A DNA stretch of 64,000 nt from NCBI GenBank assembly GCA_964020155.1, contig OZ026564.1, positions 4,070,223 to 4,134,222 of the forward strand, in the 5' to 3' direction. Shown here one piece after another: positions 31,848 to 42,827 of the stretch (its first letter is position 1; each line of letters opens with the position of its first letter). The position numbers and the translations under genes are program-made. Under the pieces are notes generated by a model that did no database searches, had not been told where the DNA came from, and was given only the letters and a program-made list of their open reading frames with translations. This stretch comes from Chondrilla cf. caribensis (lineage: Eukaryota > Porifera > Demospongiae > Chondrillida > Chondrillidae).

Positions 31848-32164
31848 ACGGTCTTCTTATTCCACTCCTCCCTACCTTGTTCTTTCCCTTTTTTACTTGT
31901 CATCCCTACATCCTTTATCATTTTTAAATGTTTTTATTATGCCTTTAGTTACACAACAGTTGATTGTTCACTCTCGTATATATCCAGGGTCTGTGCTCAT
32001 GCTGTGTCAGCTTTGTTACCAGAGGAAGGGTCTCTGACTCAACCACAACTATTCCATGTATTCACCACCATGAATATTCTAATGAGCAAACAGAACGTTA
32101 ATGGTTCATGTGAGAGGGGGTTCAATCACAAGTTGTTTTTTTCAACCACGATTGTGGACAAGTT
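31848..32164. other. Unique spacer next to fold-back element
   Basis: Not present in the 21.8-kb paralogue until GGGTCTCTGAC. Overlapping ORFs of 66-160 codons read through it without support. Confidence 0.35.
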
Positions 32165-32240
32165 TAGAATATCCACTAGGTGTACACCATGTGCAGATCC
32201 TCCTAAAGACCTATACATGTGTAGATTTGATGATGTCGTA
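32165..32240. other. Single-copy precursor of the 42-bp minisatellite
   Basis: One TCCACTAGGTGTACACCATG unit between the same left and right flanks that border nine units at 22.1-22.5 kb. Confidence 0.85.
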
Positions 32241-32428
32241 AATATATTCTGACAGAAATTCAAATGTCTGTCAAAATGGATGCAGCATGGCTACCCATTT
32301 CAGTGGTCCCAACAACAGATTGGTGAACCCTAGAACTGTTGGTTACTAACCACTCACTAGATTTATGGAGTGTTAAGTGCTGTATTGTCAGTAACGGTAT
32401 GACCACATCTTACTACGGTGTACTACTT

Positions 32429-32603
32429 CAGTTGTACCTCTCTATTACGAATCTCTAAATTGCAGAAACCTCTATATTAAGGACACAATTCTGTATTCCA
32501 GTGTATTAATGTAGTGTATTGAATGACCCCTGAACTGAGGAAACCTCTTTAATAAGGACTAAACTTAAGGTCCCAAAGTGTCCTTGATAGAGAGGTTCCA
32601 CTG
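32429..32603. mobile_element. pogo/Tigger-like MITE, copy 2
   Basis: Begins CAGTTGTACCTCTCTATTAC, 175 bp, flanked by TT and TA. Same insertion as at 22.7 kb, inherited by duplication. Confidence 0.82.
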
Positions 32604-32819
32604 TATTCATATCAGCTATTGGGTCACCTGAGATAAGTTGGAATTGGTGTCTTTAATCTTTAGCTGTGGACAAATATCCTTCAATACTGAATCATCTCTC
32701 TATTGAGACAACACCAACATGAACTGGTATCAATAGCTCTGTGTTGGGGTGCTGTAGGCCATCAATTCCAAGTTGCTCCAGTTTATCCTATATTGACCAA
32801 CTATTGGTAAACGGCTGCA

Positions 32820-32963
32820 TTATAGCGTAGTACAGATCCTCGACTTTCCTATCCCAAATTTACTTGAAAGAGATCTAACAGTGGCTCCTTTCTTCAGTAG
32901 TTTACAAATATCAAGCTTTTCATCCAAGGTTAACACAATTCGCTTTCTCTTAACTGTTGGCAT
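32820..32963 (-). pseudogene. pogo/Tigger-type transposase N-terminal fragment, copy 3
   Basis: The 47-codon frame is open, with two substitutions in the middle (VRSLSSKFG for VTSLSTKFG). Everything after the first helix-turn-helix is missing. Confidence 0.78.
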
Positions 32964-33046
32964 TTTGCTGACTCAGCAAATCATGTAACAATCAGGTCAT
33001 TCGGATAACTGACGTTCCAGCCAACTTTAGTTCGAATACTCAACTA

Positions 33047-33283
33047 GTGTGTCTATGTTTTGTTTGCAATCAGCTGAATACACTCTCATTGGTGTTATTG
33101 CTCAAGAGACTGTTATTGGTGGAGGTTTTCATGGATATACTCACACACAATCCACTCCACCTGTGTGTACACATGTATGTTTATAATGGCTACAATGAAG
33201 GATTAGCTTTGTGTGTTCTTTGGATCAATTTGACTCATGTTTATATTGCAATAATAAACATTATTGTGTTGGTTGTTGATTGA
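33047..33283 (+). other. Block-B ORF of unknown meaning, copy 3
   Basis: As at 0.3 kb but with a small insertion that changes the C-terminus. Confidence 0.25.
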
Positions 33284-33344
33284 ATCTTCACACAAAATAA
33301 TGGTAATTAAAAGTTACATCACATGTTTACCTCTTGCAATAGTA

Positions 33345-33575
33345 ATAGGAATACTATTTCCCAGTTCCAGGGATACAAGGAATAAGGTTTTTTTTTTCAT
33401 AATCGGTATCTATCTTTGTGGATCTTCTGAGAGCACTCCAAAGAATATACATATATTGCTGTGGGCCTTTTTGGGGGACTCTGAAGAAGCAGAAAAAAGT
33501 AAAAAGAAATCGAAGGTTAGGATTGGTTTTATTTTCATATTAGTGGGCTGGAAAGAAACGCCGGGGGCAATAAAT
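33345..33575. other. Unique purine-rich segment
   Basis: Sequence with a poly-T run and GAAGAAGCAGAAAAAAG. It is not seen in the other block-B copies and is bounded by 17-bp-array flank on the left and a 46-bp array on the right. Confidence 0.35.
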
Positions 33576-33752
33576 AAGAAGGCTATGGGGATGTACACTT
33601 AACAAGAAGGGACTGTGTGTACTAGGAAGGGGCATCTTGTACACTAAACAAGAAGGGACTGTGTGTACTAGGAAGGGGTATCTTGTACACTAAATAAGAA
33701 GGGACTGTGTGTACTAGGAAGGGGCATCTTGTACACTAAACAAGAAGGGGCC
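33576..33752. repeat. 46-bp minisatellite, about 4 units
   Basis: Same unit as elsewhere; passes directly into three 17-bp units (33750-33808). Confidence 0.9.
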
Positions 33753-33811
33753 ACCTCAGTAATGGAACCACCTCAGTAGTAGGACCACCTCGGTAAAAGG
33801 ACCACCTCAAG

Positions 33812-33893
33812 CAATGTAACAGTGGCTCCTTTCTTCAATATCAAGCTTTTCATCCAAGGTTAACACGGTTCTCTTTCTCTTAACTGTTGCCAT
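33812..33893 (-). pseudogene. pogo/Tigger-type transposase fragment, copy 4 (deleted)
   Basis: Begins MATVKRKRTVLTLDEKLDI. An 11-bp deletion then shifts the frame, and homology ends after about 80 bp at the minisatellite junction. Confidence 0.7.
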
Positions 33894-33977
33894 TTTTGCT
33901 GACTCAGCAAATCATGTAACACTCAGGTCATTCGGATAACTGATGTTTCAGCCAACTTATGTTCGGATATTCAACTA

Positions 33978-34208
33978 GTGTGTCTATGGTTTGTTTGCAA
34001 TCAGCTGAATACACTCTCATTGGTGTTATTGCTCAAGAGACTGTTATTGGTGGAGGTTTTCATGGATATACTCACACACAATCCACTCCACCTGTGTGTA
34101 CACATGTATGTTTATAATGGCTACAATGAAGGATTAGCTTTGTGTGTTCTTTGGATCAATTTGACTCATGTTTATATTGCAGTAATGAACGTTTGCGTTG
34201 GTTGTTGA
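33978..34208 (+). other. Block-B ORF of unknown meaning, copy 4
   Basis: Near-identical to the 23.3-kb copy. Confidence 0.3.
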
Positions 34209-34345
34209 TTGAATTTTCACAAAATAATAGTAAATAAAAGTTACATTTCACGATTATCCTTTACAATAGTGATTAACTGATGATATGTGGTGTATATGAA
34301 AATAGACAGTGCATAGTTGTTGCTTGAGCATAGGAGCTCTCCCTC

Positions 34346-34552
34346 TCAACCTCCTCTACCAGTCACTAGTTGTGCATTTTGTTCCTTTATAGCAGCCAGC
34401 CATGGGGTGTGTGGTGATACACCAACTACCAGTTCACTGTTATCACCAAACAAGTGGTTAGGTGGTAACTGGAGGTTCTGTCCAACCACCATTTGTTGGT
34501 TTGTTGGAGTGAGAAGAGTTTCTTCCTGAGTGGCTGTGTTCCTGAGGTCCAT
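34346..34552 (-). CDS. Single-module VTGR protein ORF (68 aa), copy 3
   Basis: 68 codons, MDLRNTATQEETLL to QLVTGRGG, with a complete module (GDNSELVVG variant). The acceptor is at 34563. A strong minus-strand donor 70 bp upstream (GAGATAAA, GTAAGTT at 34630) marks a possible preceding exon. The copies at 0.6, 23.7 and 34.4 kb share the block-B context. Confidence 0.55.
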   Translation of the reverse strand: MDLRNTATQEETLLTPTNQQMVVGQNLQLPPNHLFGDNSELVVGVSPHTPWLAAIKEQNAQLVTGRGG

Positions 34553-34814
34553 CCTAGTATCTGCAAAGAATAGATATCGAGTGGAATAGAACCTCACTTT
34601 CTTAGTACTTGGGATTGTATTATAACTTACTTTATCTCGAGTGGTTGTTTAAGTTGCAGGGATGCTATGGATTCTGTCAAGCTAAAGTTTCTGCATATGT
34701 AAACGTGAGATGACGAAGAGGGTCAGGTGGCTTTCATTTTATCGGGTGCTAAATAAGAAAGCATGCTGTCGTTAGGCAGTGTGTATGTGTGTGCACGTAG
34801 TAGGAAGAGGCATC

Positions 34815-34955
34815 TTGGGGCAACAGGACCACCTCAGTAATGGGACCACCTCAGTAACAAGTCCACCTCAGTGATAGGACCACCTCAGTAACAGGTCCAC
34901 CTCAGTGATAGGACCACCTCAGTAATAGATCCACCTCGGTGATAGGACCACTATT
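34815..34955. repeat. 17-bp minisatellite, about 8 units
   Basis: Two alternating variants (TAACAGGTCC and TGATAGGACC) give a 34-bp superperiod. Confidence 0.88.
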
Positions 34956-35257
34956 TTCACCTCACAAGTGAGAACAACTCTCCTAGACTGGTAGTTGTAT
35001 CAGTAAATGGCCATCTTTCAGTAACTGGTCCACGAAACTACTCCATTGGTATAGCACTATTGAATTCACTTTAATATCTGGGAATAATCACTGCTTACAA
35101 TATTTCTGTGCTTCCCCCTTGGAGTGTAGCTTGTGAATGGAACTCTCTGGCTGCAGGTGGGGACTTGTTGCCAAATTGGTGACTAGAGTGACTGAGGATC
35201 ACCTTGTATGCTTCATAAGTGTATTCATATTATATATTATATTCATAGTATCCTTAT
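34956..35257. other. Spacer with single-copy CACCTCACAAGTGAG
   Basis: Homologous to 24.6-24.8 kb. It holds one unit of the motif that forms the 18-bp array at 36.34 kb. Confidence 0.45.
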
Positions 35258-35775
35258 TATCGTGGTTGGTAGCCTTGCAGGACGGTAGCCCTGTGGTTGG
35301 TAGCCTTGCAGGACGGTAGCCCTGTGGTTGGTAACCTTGCAGGACGGTAGCCCTGTGGTTGGTATCCTTGCAGGACGGTAGCCCTGTGGTTGGTAGCCTT
35401 GCAGGACGGTAGCCCTGTGGTTGGTAGCCTTGCAGGACGGTAGCCCTGTGGTTGGTAGCCTTGCAGGACGGTAGCCCTGTGGTTGGTATCCTTGCAGGAC
35501 GGTAGCCCTGTGATTGGTAGCCTTGCAGGACGGTAGCCCTGTGGTTGGTATCCTTGCAGGACGGTAGCCCTGTGGTTGGTAGCCTTGCAGGACGGTAGCC
35601 CTGTGGTTGGTATCCTTGCAGGACGGTAGCCCTGTGGTTGGTAGCCTTGCAGGACGGTAGCCCTGTGGTTGGTATCCTTGCAGGACGGTAGCCCTGTGGT
35701 TGGTAGCCTTGCAGGATGGTAGCCCTGTGGTTGGTAGCCTTGCAGGACGGGAGCGCTGTGGTTGGTAGCCTGGCA
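35258..35775. repeat. 31-bp minisatellite, about 17 units
   Basis: The unit is GGTAGCCTTGCAGGACGGTA plus GCCCTGTGGTT, with GGTATCC variants. Two overlapping minus-strand frames of about 200 codons (GYRPARLPTTG) are open because 31 is not a multiple of 3. This unit is not found elsewhere in the window. Confidence 0.95.
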
Positions 35776-35831
35776 GGATGCTCATTACTGCGAGGGGTGC
35801 CCTGTGGGTGGTGGGATGCTCCACGGCGACG

Positions 35832-36205
35832 GCAAATAAGAAGGCGCATTATCCGGCATACTGTACACTACACTAAATAAGAAGGGCCTGTGTGTACTAG
35901 GAAGGGGCATCTTGTACACTAAATAAGAAGGGACTGTGTGTACTAGGAAGGGGCATCTTGTACACTAAATAAGAAGGGACTGTGTGTACTAGGAAGGGGC
36001 ATCTTGTACACTAAATAAGAAGGGACTGTGTGTACTAGGAAGGGTCATCTTGTACACTAAACAAGAAGGGACTGTGTGTACTAGGAAGGGTCATCTTGTA
36101 CACTAAACAAGATGGGACTGTGTGTACTAGGAAGGGGCATTTTGTACACTAAATAAGAAGGGACTGTGTGTACTAGGAAGAAGCATCTGTGGGCTCTTAA
36201 TAAGA
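35832..36205. repeat. 46-bp minisatellite, about 8 units
   Basis: Regular units with GGTCATC and GATGGGACT variants. Confidence 0.92.
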
Positions 36206-36325
36206 AGGAAGAACTACCTAGTAATAGAACCACCTCAGTAATAGGACCACCTCAGTAATAGGACCACTTCAGTAATAGGACCACCTCAGTAGTAGGACCA
36301 CCTCAGTAATAGGACCACCTCAGGG
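36206..36325. repeat. 17-bp minisatellite, about 7 units
   Basis: GGACCACCTCAGTAATA units immediately before the 18-bp array. Confidence 0.88.
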
Positions 36326-36336
36326 AGCTCAACTGC

Positions 36337-36715
36337 TCCACCTCACAAGTGAGCTCCACCTCACAAGTGAGCTCCTCCTCACAAGTGAGCTCCACCTCAC
36401 AAGTGAGCTCCACCTCACAAGTGAGCCCCACCTCACAAGTGAGCTCCTCCTCACAAGTGAGCTCCACCTCACAAGTGAGCTCCTCCTCACAAGTGAGCTC
36501 CACCTCACAAGTGAGCTCCACCTCACAAGTGAGCTCCACCTCACAAGTGAGCTCCACCTCACAAGTGAGCCCCACCTCACAAGTGAGCTCCACCTCACAA
36601 GTGAGCCCCACCTCACAAGTGAGCTCCTCCTCACAAGTGAGCTCCACCTCACAAGTGAGCCCCACCTCACAAGTGAGCTCCTCCTCACAAGTGAGCTCCA
36701 CCTCACAAGTGAACT
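36337..36715. repeat. 18-bp minisatellite (CTCCACCTCACAAGTGAG), about 21 units
   Basis: Variants are CTCCTCC and CCCCACC. Open in three or more frames (SSTSQV on plus, ELTCEV and SLVRW on minus). The single-copy relative sits in homologous flanks at 34.96 and 24.6 kb. Confidence 0.95.
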
Positions 36716-37089
36716 GAACATAGTTTTAGTAAGGATATTCACAGCTATGATATCCAGGTACTATCCTGTTAATGATATTCATAGTTATGACATCCAAGAC
36801 ACAGGTCTGGCGAGCACTAAACAAGAAGGCATGTTGTGAACAGAGACTGTGTGTACTAGGAAGGGGCATCTTGTACACTTATTGTATGAGACCATAGATT
36901 CACTCCAGTGTCCAAGTTATCCCAGTGTCCAAGTCACCCCAGTGTCCAAGTTACCCCATTTCACCCTAAATTGGAAAGCTATTCAGAATTTAGTGTGCAG
37001 TATAGTGTGTTTATGGTTGAAGTCTACAATTAGCTTAATACACTGTTGTCAATGTCAATGTCATAGTTTTTTGTCAGTTAGTTTTTAGG
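36716..37089. other. Block-A segment with shortened 17/18-bp satellite
   Basis: One or two 46-bp units at 36815-36890 are followed by three satellite units at 36900-36960, then the CTATTCAGAAT flank that borders the big array at 15.96 kb. This is a third copy of the block-A locus. Confidence 0.55.
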
Positions 37090-39658
37090 TTTTAAGTTAG
37101 TTAGTTTGCATAGTTAATAGTTAGTGAGTCTTACACAATTTAGTATGCTCGGAGTGTAGCATGGCAAATAGTGAATCTTAGAGTATGCAGTATGCACGGA
37201 GTGTAGCATGGCAAATAGTGAGTCTTAGAGTATGCAGTATGCTCAGAGTGTAGCATGGCAAATAGTGAGTCTTAGAGTATGCAGTATGCACGGAGTGTAG
37301 CATGGCAAATAGTGAGTCTTAGAGTATGTAGTATACTCGGAGTGTAGCATGGCAAATAGTTAGTTAGTCTTAGAGTATGTAGTATGCTCGGAGTGTAGCA
37401 TGGCAAATAGTGAGTCTTAGAGTATGCAGTATGCTCAGAGTGTAGCATGGTAAATAGTTAGTGAGTCTTAGAGTATCCAGTGTGCTCGTATTGTAGCACG
37501 GCAAATAGTGAGTCTTAGAGTATGTAGTATGCTCGTATTGTAGCACGGCAAATAGTGAGTCTTAGAGTATGCAGTATGCTCAGAGTGTAGCATGGTAAAT
37601 AGTTAGTGAGTCTTAGAGTATCCAGTGTGCTCGTATTGTAGCACGGCAAATAGTGAGTCTTAGAGTATGCAGTATGCTCAGAGTGTAGCATGGTAAATAG
37701 TTAGTGAGTCTTAGAGTATCCAGTATGCTCGTATTGTAGCATGGCAAATAGTGAGTCTTAGAGTATGCAGTATGCTCGGAGTGTAGCATGGCAAATAGTG
37801 AGTCTTAGAGTATGCAGTATGCTCGGAGTGTAGCATGGCAAATAGTGAGTCTTAGAGTATGCAGTATGCTCGGAGTGTAGCATGGCAAATAGTGAGTCTT
37901 AGAGTATCCAGTATGCTCGTATTGTAGCATGGCAAATAGTGAGTCTTAGAGTATGCAGTATGCTCAGAGTGTAGCATGGTAAATAGTTAGTGAGTCTTAG
38001 AGTATCCAGTGTGCTCGTATTGTAGCACGGCAAATAGTGAGTCTTAGAGTATGTAGTATGCTCGTATTGTAGCACGGCAAATAGTGAGTCTTAGAGTATG
38101 CAGTATGCTCAGAGTGTAGCATGGTAAATAGTTAGTGAGTCTTAGAGTATCCAGTATGCTCGTATTGTAGCATGGCAAATAGTGAGTCTTAGAGTATGCA
38201 GTATGCTCGGAGTGTAGCATGGCAAATAGTGAGTCTTAGAGTATGCAGTATGCTCGGAGTGTAGCATGGCAAATAGTGAGTCTTAGAGTATGCAGTATGC
38301 TCGGAGTGTAGCATGGCAAATAGTGAGTCTTAGAGTATGCAGTATGCTCGGAGTGTAGCATGGCAAATAGTGAGTCTTAGAGTATGCAGTATGCTCGGAG
38401 TGTAGCATGGCAAATAGTGAGTCTTAGAGTATCCAGTATGCTCGTATTGTAGCATGGCAAATAGTGAGTCTTAGAGTATGCAGTATGCTCAGAGTGTAGC
38501 ATGGTAAATAGTTAGTGAGTCTTAGAGTATCCAGTGTGCTCGTATTGTAGCACGGCAAATAGTGAGTCTTAGAGTATGTAGTATGCTCGTATTGTAGCAC
38601 GGCAAATAGTGAGTCTTAGAGTATGCAGTATGCTCAGAGTGTAGCATGGTAAATAGTTAGTGAGTCTTAGAGTATCCAGTGTGCTCGTATTGTAGCACGG
38701 CAAATAGTGAGTCTTAGAGTATGCAGTATGCTCAGAGTGTAGCATGGTAAATAGTTAGTGAGTCTTAGAGTATCCAGTATGCTCGTATTGTAGCATGGCA
38801 AATAGTGAGTCTTAGAGTATGCAGTATGCTCGGAGTGTAGCATGGCAAATAGTGAGTCTTAGAGTATGCAGTATGCTCGGAGTGTAGCATGGCAAATAGT
38901 GAGTCTTAGAGTATGCAGTATGCTCGGAGTGTAGCATGGCAAATAGTGAGTCTTAGAGTATCCAGTATGCTCGTATTGTAGCATGGCAAATAGTGAGTCT
39001 TAGAGTATGCAGTATGCTCGGAGTGTAGCATAGCAAATAGTGAGTCTTAGAGTATGCAGTATGCTCAGAGTGTAGCATGGCAAATAGTGAGTCTTAGAGT
39101 ATGCAGTATGCTCGGAGTGTAGCATGGCAAATAGTTAGTGAGTCTTAGAGTATGCAGTGTGCTCGTATTGTAGCACGGCAAATAGTGAGTCTTAGAGTAT
39201 GCAGTATGCTCGGAGTGTAGCATAGCAAATAGTGAGTCTTAGAGTATGCAGTATGCTCGGAGTGTAGCATGGCAAATAGTGAGTCTTAGAGTATGCAGTA
39301 TGCTCGGAGTGTAGCATAGCAAATAGTTAGTCTTAGAGTATGCAGTATGCTCAGAGTGTAGCATGGCAAATAGTGAGTCTTAGAGTATGTAGTATGCTCG
39401 GAGTGTAGCATAGCAAATAGTGAGTCTTAGAGTATGCAGTATGCTCAGAGTGTAGCATGGCAAATAGTGAGTCTTAGAGTATGTAGTATGCTCGGAGTGT
39501 AGCATGGCAAATAGTGAGTTTAGAGTACACAGTATGCTCGGAGTGTAGCATGGCAAATAGTGAGTTTAGAGTATGCAGTATGCTCGGAGTGTAGCATGGC
39601 AAATAGTGAGTCTTAGAGTATGCAGTATGCTCAGAGTATAGCATGGCAAATAGTGAGT
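37090..39658. repeat. 47-bp satellite array with higher-order structure, about 54 units
   Basis: The unit contains GAGTCTTAGAGTATGCAGTA, TGCTCGGAGTGTAGCATGGC and AAATAGT. A 51-bp variant has AGTTAGTGAGTC, and another variant has TCGTATTGTAGCACGG. The pattern with TCCAGTGTGCTCGTATTG recurs at 37471, 38000 and 38525, so a superunit of about 525-529 bp (11 units) is repeated. It occupies the place held by the VTGR fragment in the other block-A copies. Confidence 0.95.
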
Positions 39659-39667
39659 CAATAGTGA

Positions 39668-40668
39668 GCCCATCCCCCACCCAATGCTCGATGTGCTCAT
39701 CCACCCACCCAATGCTCGATGTGCCCATCCGCCCACCCAATGCTCGATGTACCCATCCGCCCACCCAATGCTCGATGTACCCATCCGCCCACCCAATGCT
39801 CAATGTGCCCATCCGCCCACCCAATGCTCGATGTACCCATCCGCCCACCCAATGCTCGATGTACCCATCCGCCCACCCAATGCTCAATGTGCCCATCCGC
39901 CCACCCAATGCTCGATGTGCCCATCCGCCCACCCAATGCTCGATGTGCCCACCCACACACCCAATGCTCGATGTACCCATCCGCCCACCCAATGCTCGAT
40001 GTGCCCATCCACCCACCTAATGCTCAATGTGCCCATCTGCCCACCCAATGCTCGATGTACCCATCCACCCACCTAATGCTCGATGTACCCATCCGCCCAC
40101 CCAATGCTCGATGTGCCCATCCGCCCACCCAATGCTCGATGTACCCATCCGCCCACCCAATGCTCGATGTACCCATCCGCCCACCCAATGCTCGATGTAC
40201 CCATCCGCCCACCCAATGCTCGATGTACCCATCCGCCCACCCAATGCTCGATGTGCCCATCCGCCCACCCAATGCTCGATGTACCCATCCGCCCACCCAA
40301 TGCTCGATGTACCCATCCGCCCACCCAATGCTCAATGTGCCCATCCGCCCACCCAATGCTCGATGTGCCCATCCGCCCACCCAATGCTCGATGTACCCAT
40401 CCGCCCACCCAATGCTCGATGTACCCATCCGCCCACCCAATGCTCGATGTGCCCATCCGCCCACCCAATGCTCGATGTACCCATCCGCCCACCCAATGCT
40501 CGATGTACCCATCCGCCCACCCAATGCTCGATGTGCCCATCCGCCCACCCAATGCTCGATGTACCCATCCGCCCACCCAATGCTCGATGTACCCATCCAC
40601 CCACCTAATGCTCGATGTGCCCATCCGCCCACCCAATGCTCGATGTGCCCATCCACACATAAGAAGGC
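39668..40668. repeat. 29-bp minisatellite (CCCATCCGCCCACCCAATGC), about 34 units
   Basis: Largest of three homologous arrays. CCGCCC variants predominate here but CCACCC at 17.3 and 59.6 kb, so homogenisation has been local. All plus frames are open (up to 338 codons); not coding. Confidence 0.95.
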
Positions 40669-40907
40669 ACAGTCATGTCCAACATACGTATTGCTATTTG
40701 AGCCCTCCAGCCCAGTTCTGTGCACACATACATAAGGCTTCTTATATCAAGAAGGCACAGACATATGATGATAATTATTTTTTTGAATCAAAAGTGATAT
40801 GTATTACAAAAGAGGAAGTTGTAAATAGTAAAGGAAGTGCAGTTTATGCTGAGTCAGCAAAAGTCAACTTAGTTAATGATAAAACCAATGTGTTGCGTGC
40901 AGCATGT
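40669..40907. other. Block-A spacer left of the hAT-like element
   Basis: Matches 18.66-18.83 kb (AGTTGTAAATAGTAAAGGAA and following) and ends at the target site AGCATGT. Confidence 0.5.
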
Positions 40908-41544
40908 CAGGCCCGGAGGAAGGATGTTTTGAGTGGTCAGGCCAAATTTACATAATTATATAAATTGGAGATTCACATTCAAAATCCAACATATCATCAC
41001 ATGTCCATACAATGCATCCTTATTAACATCATGAAAATAACAAGATTTAATCACATGAAAAATGTAAAAATAATACTATATGCATATAATAAAAATAACA
41101 CAGATTTACAAATAATGTGAACAAGTATATATGAGATAATAAATCAAGCATGTGAAGTTAAGAAAATTTACCAAAAAGATTATATCTGTGTTCATTGTTC
41201 TGTACAAAATCACGCTGGGCACGCTAGGCATAGTGTCTATGCGCTAGGCAATGAAGAGGCCATTTTGCTGTCTCTACCACGTGGTATATTGCGTAATCAA
41301 AACATGGATGCCATCGAACGTCAGCCTGAGGAATTCAGCTTCGAAAAACTGCTAGATACTAAAATATAGCTTCAAGTTTTACTGTAAGCTCTTTAATATG
41401 TAATTCAATAATAATGCTGGGTAAAGTGAGTCTCCTCAATCACTTGCTACTTTTCAGAAGAAACCAAAAGAATTTTTTTTAGTGTTTCCTTTGAAAAGTG
41501 GTCCGGCCAGAGCCTGACCAACCGGACCGGCTCGGGCGGCCCTG
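40908..41544. mobile_element. Non-autonomous hAT-like transposon (637 bp)
   Basis: Starts CAGGCCCGGAGGAAGG, and its right end reads as the complement of CAGGGCCGCCCGAGCCGGTC. AGCATGT (7 bp) is present on both sides. Paralogues at 18.83 and 61.14 kb have an uninterrupted GCAGCATGTGTGTG, the empty site. CAGG/CCTG ends and a duplication close to 8 bp fit hAT; the eighth base does not match. The interior is AT-rich with a short ORF (MDAIERQPEEFSFEKLLDTK) and no transposase. Confidence 0.82.
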
Positions 41545-41678
41545 AGCATGTGTGTGAACTGTTCGATCATTTTTCTCATGCATACATACGTACATAATCC
41601 TAGAACGTGAATGTCACAAACGCCTTAATTCCTCTTCTCTCTGCCGGTCACCATCCTTGCTCCGTGCTCACTTAGACC

Positions 41679-42351
41679 TTACCACCACTCCTTGCTGAAC
41701 CATCCCCCAACTACCAGCATGTTCTTACCGGTGTACATGTCTTTAGGTACAAGCATGGAGGTACAACCAGGCACATATTCCTCTCTTCCAACATGACCAC
41801 TAGTCTCCTGCTCACATGCTGTGGTCACCTCATCCTCTCTCTTCTCCTCAATGACTCTTTCAGTACTATTCTCTCCTGTAAAGTGTAAAGTGTGCAAAGA
41901 ATAGATTTCAAGTAGAATAGAACCCCATTTTCTCAGTAATAGGGCTGCTATTTTCCAGTGTCAGGGATCTTTGCACTGTGTGCTTGCTGTATAAACAGTC
42001 CATCTCACACTAGCCATGGTTTTAGTACCTGATAGGCCTACAGGAACAATCACTGTACTGGGGAGTAATTCAATCTAGCAGTGTACACCTGTGTTAACAG
42101 GTTGGACCTTGTGTAGTAATATTGCAGGGACTGTAACATCATGGGGAGCACCACAGCTTACCAGGGACCACAGTTGGATGTCTTGTCTCTTCTCCTGATT
42201 TGGTTGCAGAATAGACTGTTGGCTTGTCAGTCACTAGGTAGGCATTTTGTTCCTTTATAGCAGCCAGCCATTGGGTGTGTGGTGATACACCTACCAATTT
42301 ACTGTTATGATTGAGAGTCTTTTCTTGAGCGGCTGTGGTAGTCAGGGCCAT
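41679..42351 (-). pseudogene. Two-exon VTGR-type gene, diverged and truncated copy
   Basis: Exon 1 (42351-42162) reads MALTTTAAQEKTLNHNSK, then VGVSPHTQWLAAIKEQNAYL and VTDKP: the module's VTGR motif is VTDK. It ends in phase 1 at a consensus donor (CCTG, GTAAGC). Exon 2 (41875-41679) follows TTTACAG in phase 1, ENSTERVIEEKRED, but stops at GGWFSKEWW because TGGCAT has become TGGTAA. The MVTGR motif beyond is therefore lost. Splice phase still fits. The acceptor upstream of exon 1 is mutated (CTACAA for TTGCAG), and the intron between exons is longer than in the intact copies. Confidence 0.6.
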
Positions 42352-42827
42352 GGCGAATTGAAGAGATTGATGGAATCTTTGGACTGAGCAGTCGTTGTTG
42401 AATCGATAGACAGAAGCACCCAGTATTTGTAGAAGGGATAGAGTCAGCCGCACGAAGCACTCGGTAGTTGTGGAAGGGCTAGAGTCAGCCGCACGAAGCA
42501 CTCAGTATTTGAGTCAGTCGCACGAAGCGCTCTAGTCGGTTGAGAAAGTTTCGAATGGAGCACCGAGTGTCGGTTTAGAAGTCTTCCAAATGGAGCACCG
42601 AGTGGCAATTGTGAAGTTTGTCAATGGCTTACGGAGCGTCTGGAAGTCTTGCAAGGGGCGCCGAGTGGCAAATGGGAAGCCTGTCAATGGATGTCCATGG
42701 ATGTAACGCAGTTTCGAAGCCTGTCAACGGATTTCCAGAGTTTCAATTACGCAGTATCGAAGCCTGTCAACGGATTTCCAGATTTTTAACGCAATATAGA
42801 GTGTCACGTGCGGAGCAGACACCGCAG
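42352..42827. other. Unique segment with CGAAGC-type short repeats
   Basis: Contains repeated AGTCAGCCGCACGAAGCACT and GGAGCACCGAGTGGCA/GAAGCCTGTCAACGGAT phrases, not seen elsewhere in the window and richer in CpG. No gene identified. Confidence 0.45.

Noticed and set aside
35199..35849. Minus-strand ORFs of 193 and 216 codons
   Set aside because: Two frames of one 31-bp minisatellite.
36303..36742. ORFs of 122-137 codons in three frames
   Set aside because: 18-bp minisatellite; repetition alone explains the open frames.
37090..39658. Possible CRISPR array (47-bp direct repeats), likewise the 35- and 46-bp arrays
   Set aside because: Units are head-to-tail with no unique spacers, and there are no cas genes. 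The DNA is eukaryotic.
39474..40955. Overlapping ORFs up to 338 codons on both strands (PSAHPMLDVPIRPPN, GGWAHRALGGRMG)
   Set aside because: Read-through of a 29-bp repeat with no stop in any frame; no splice or start context.
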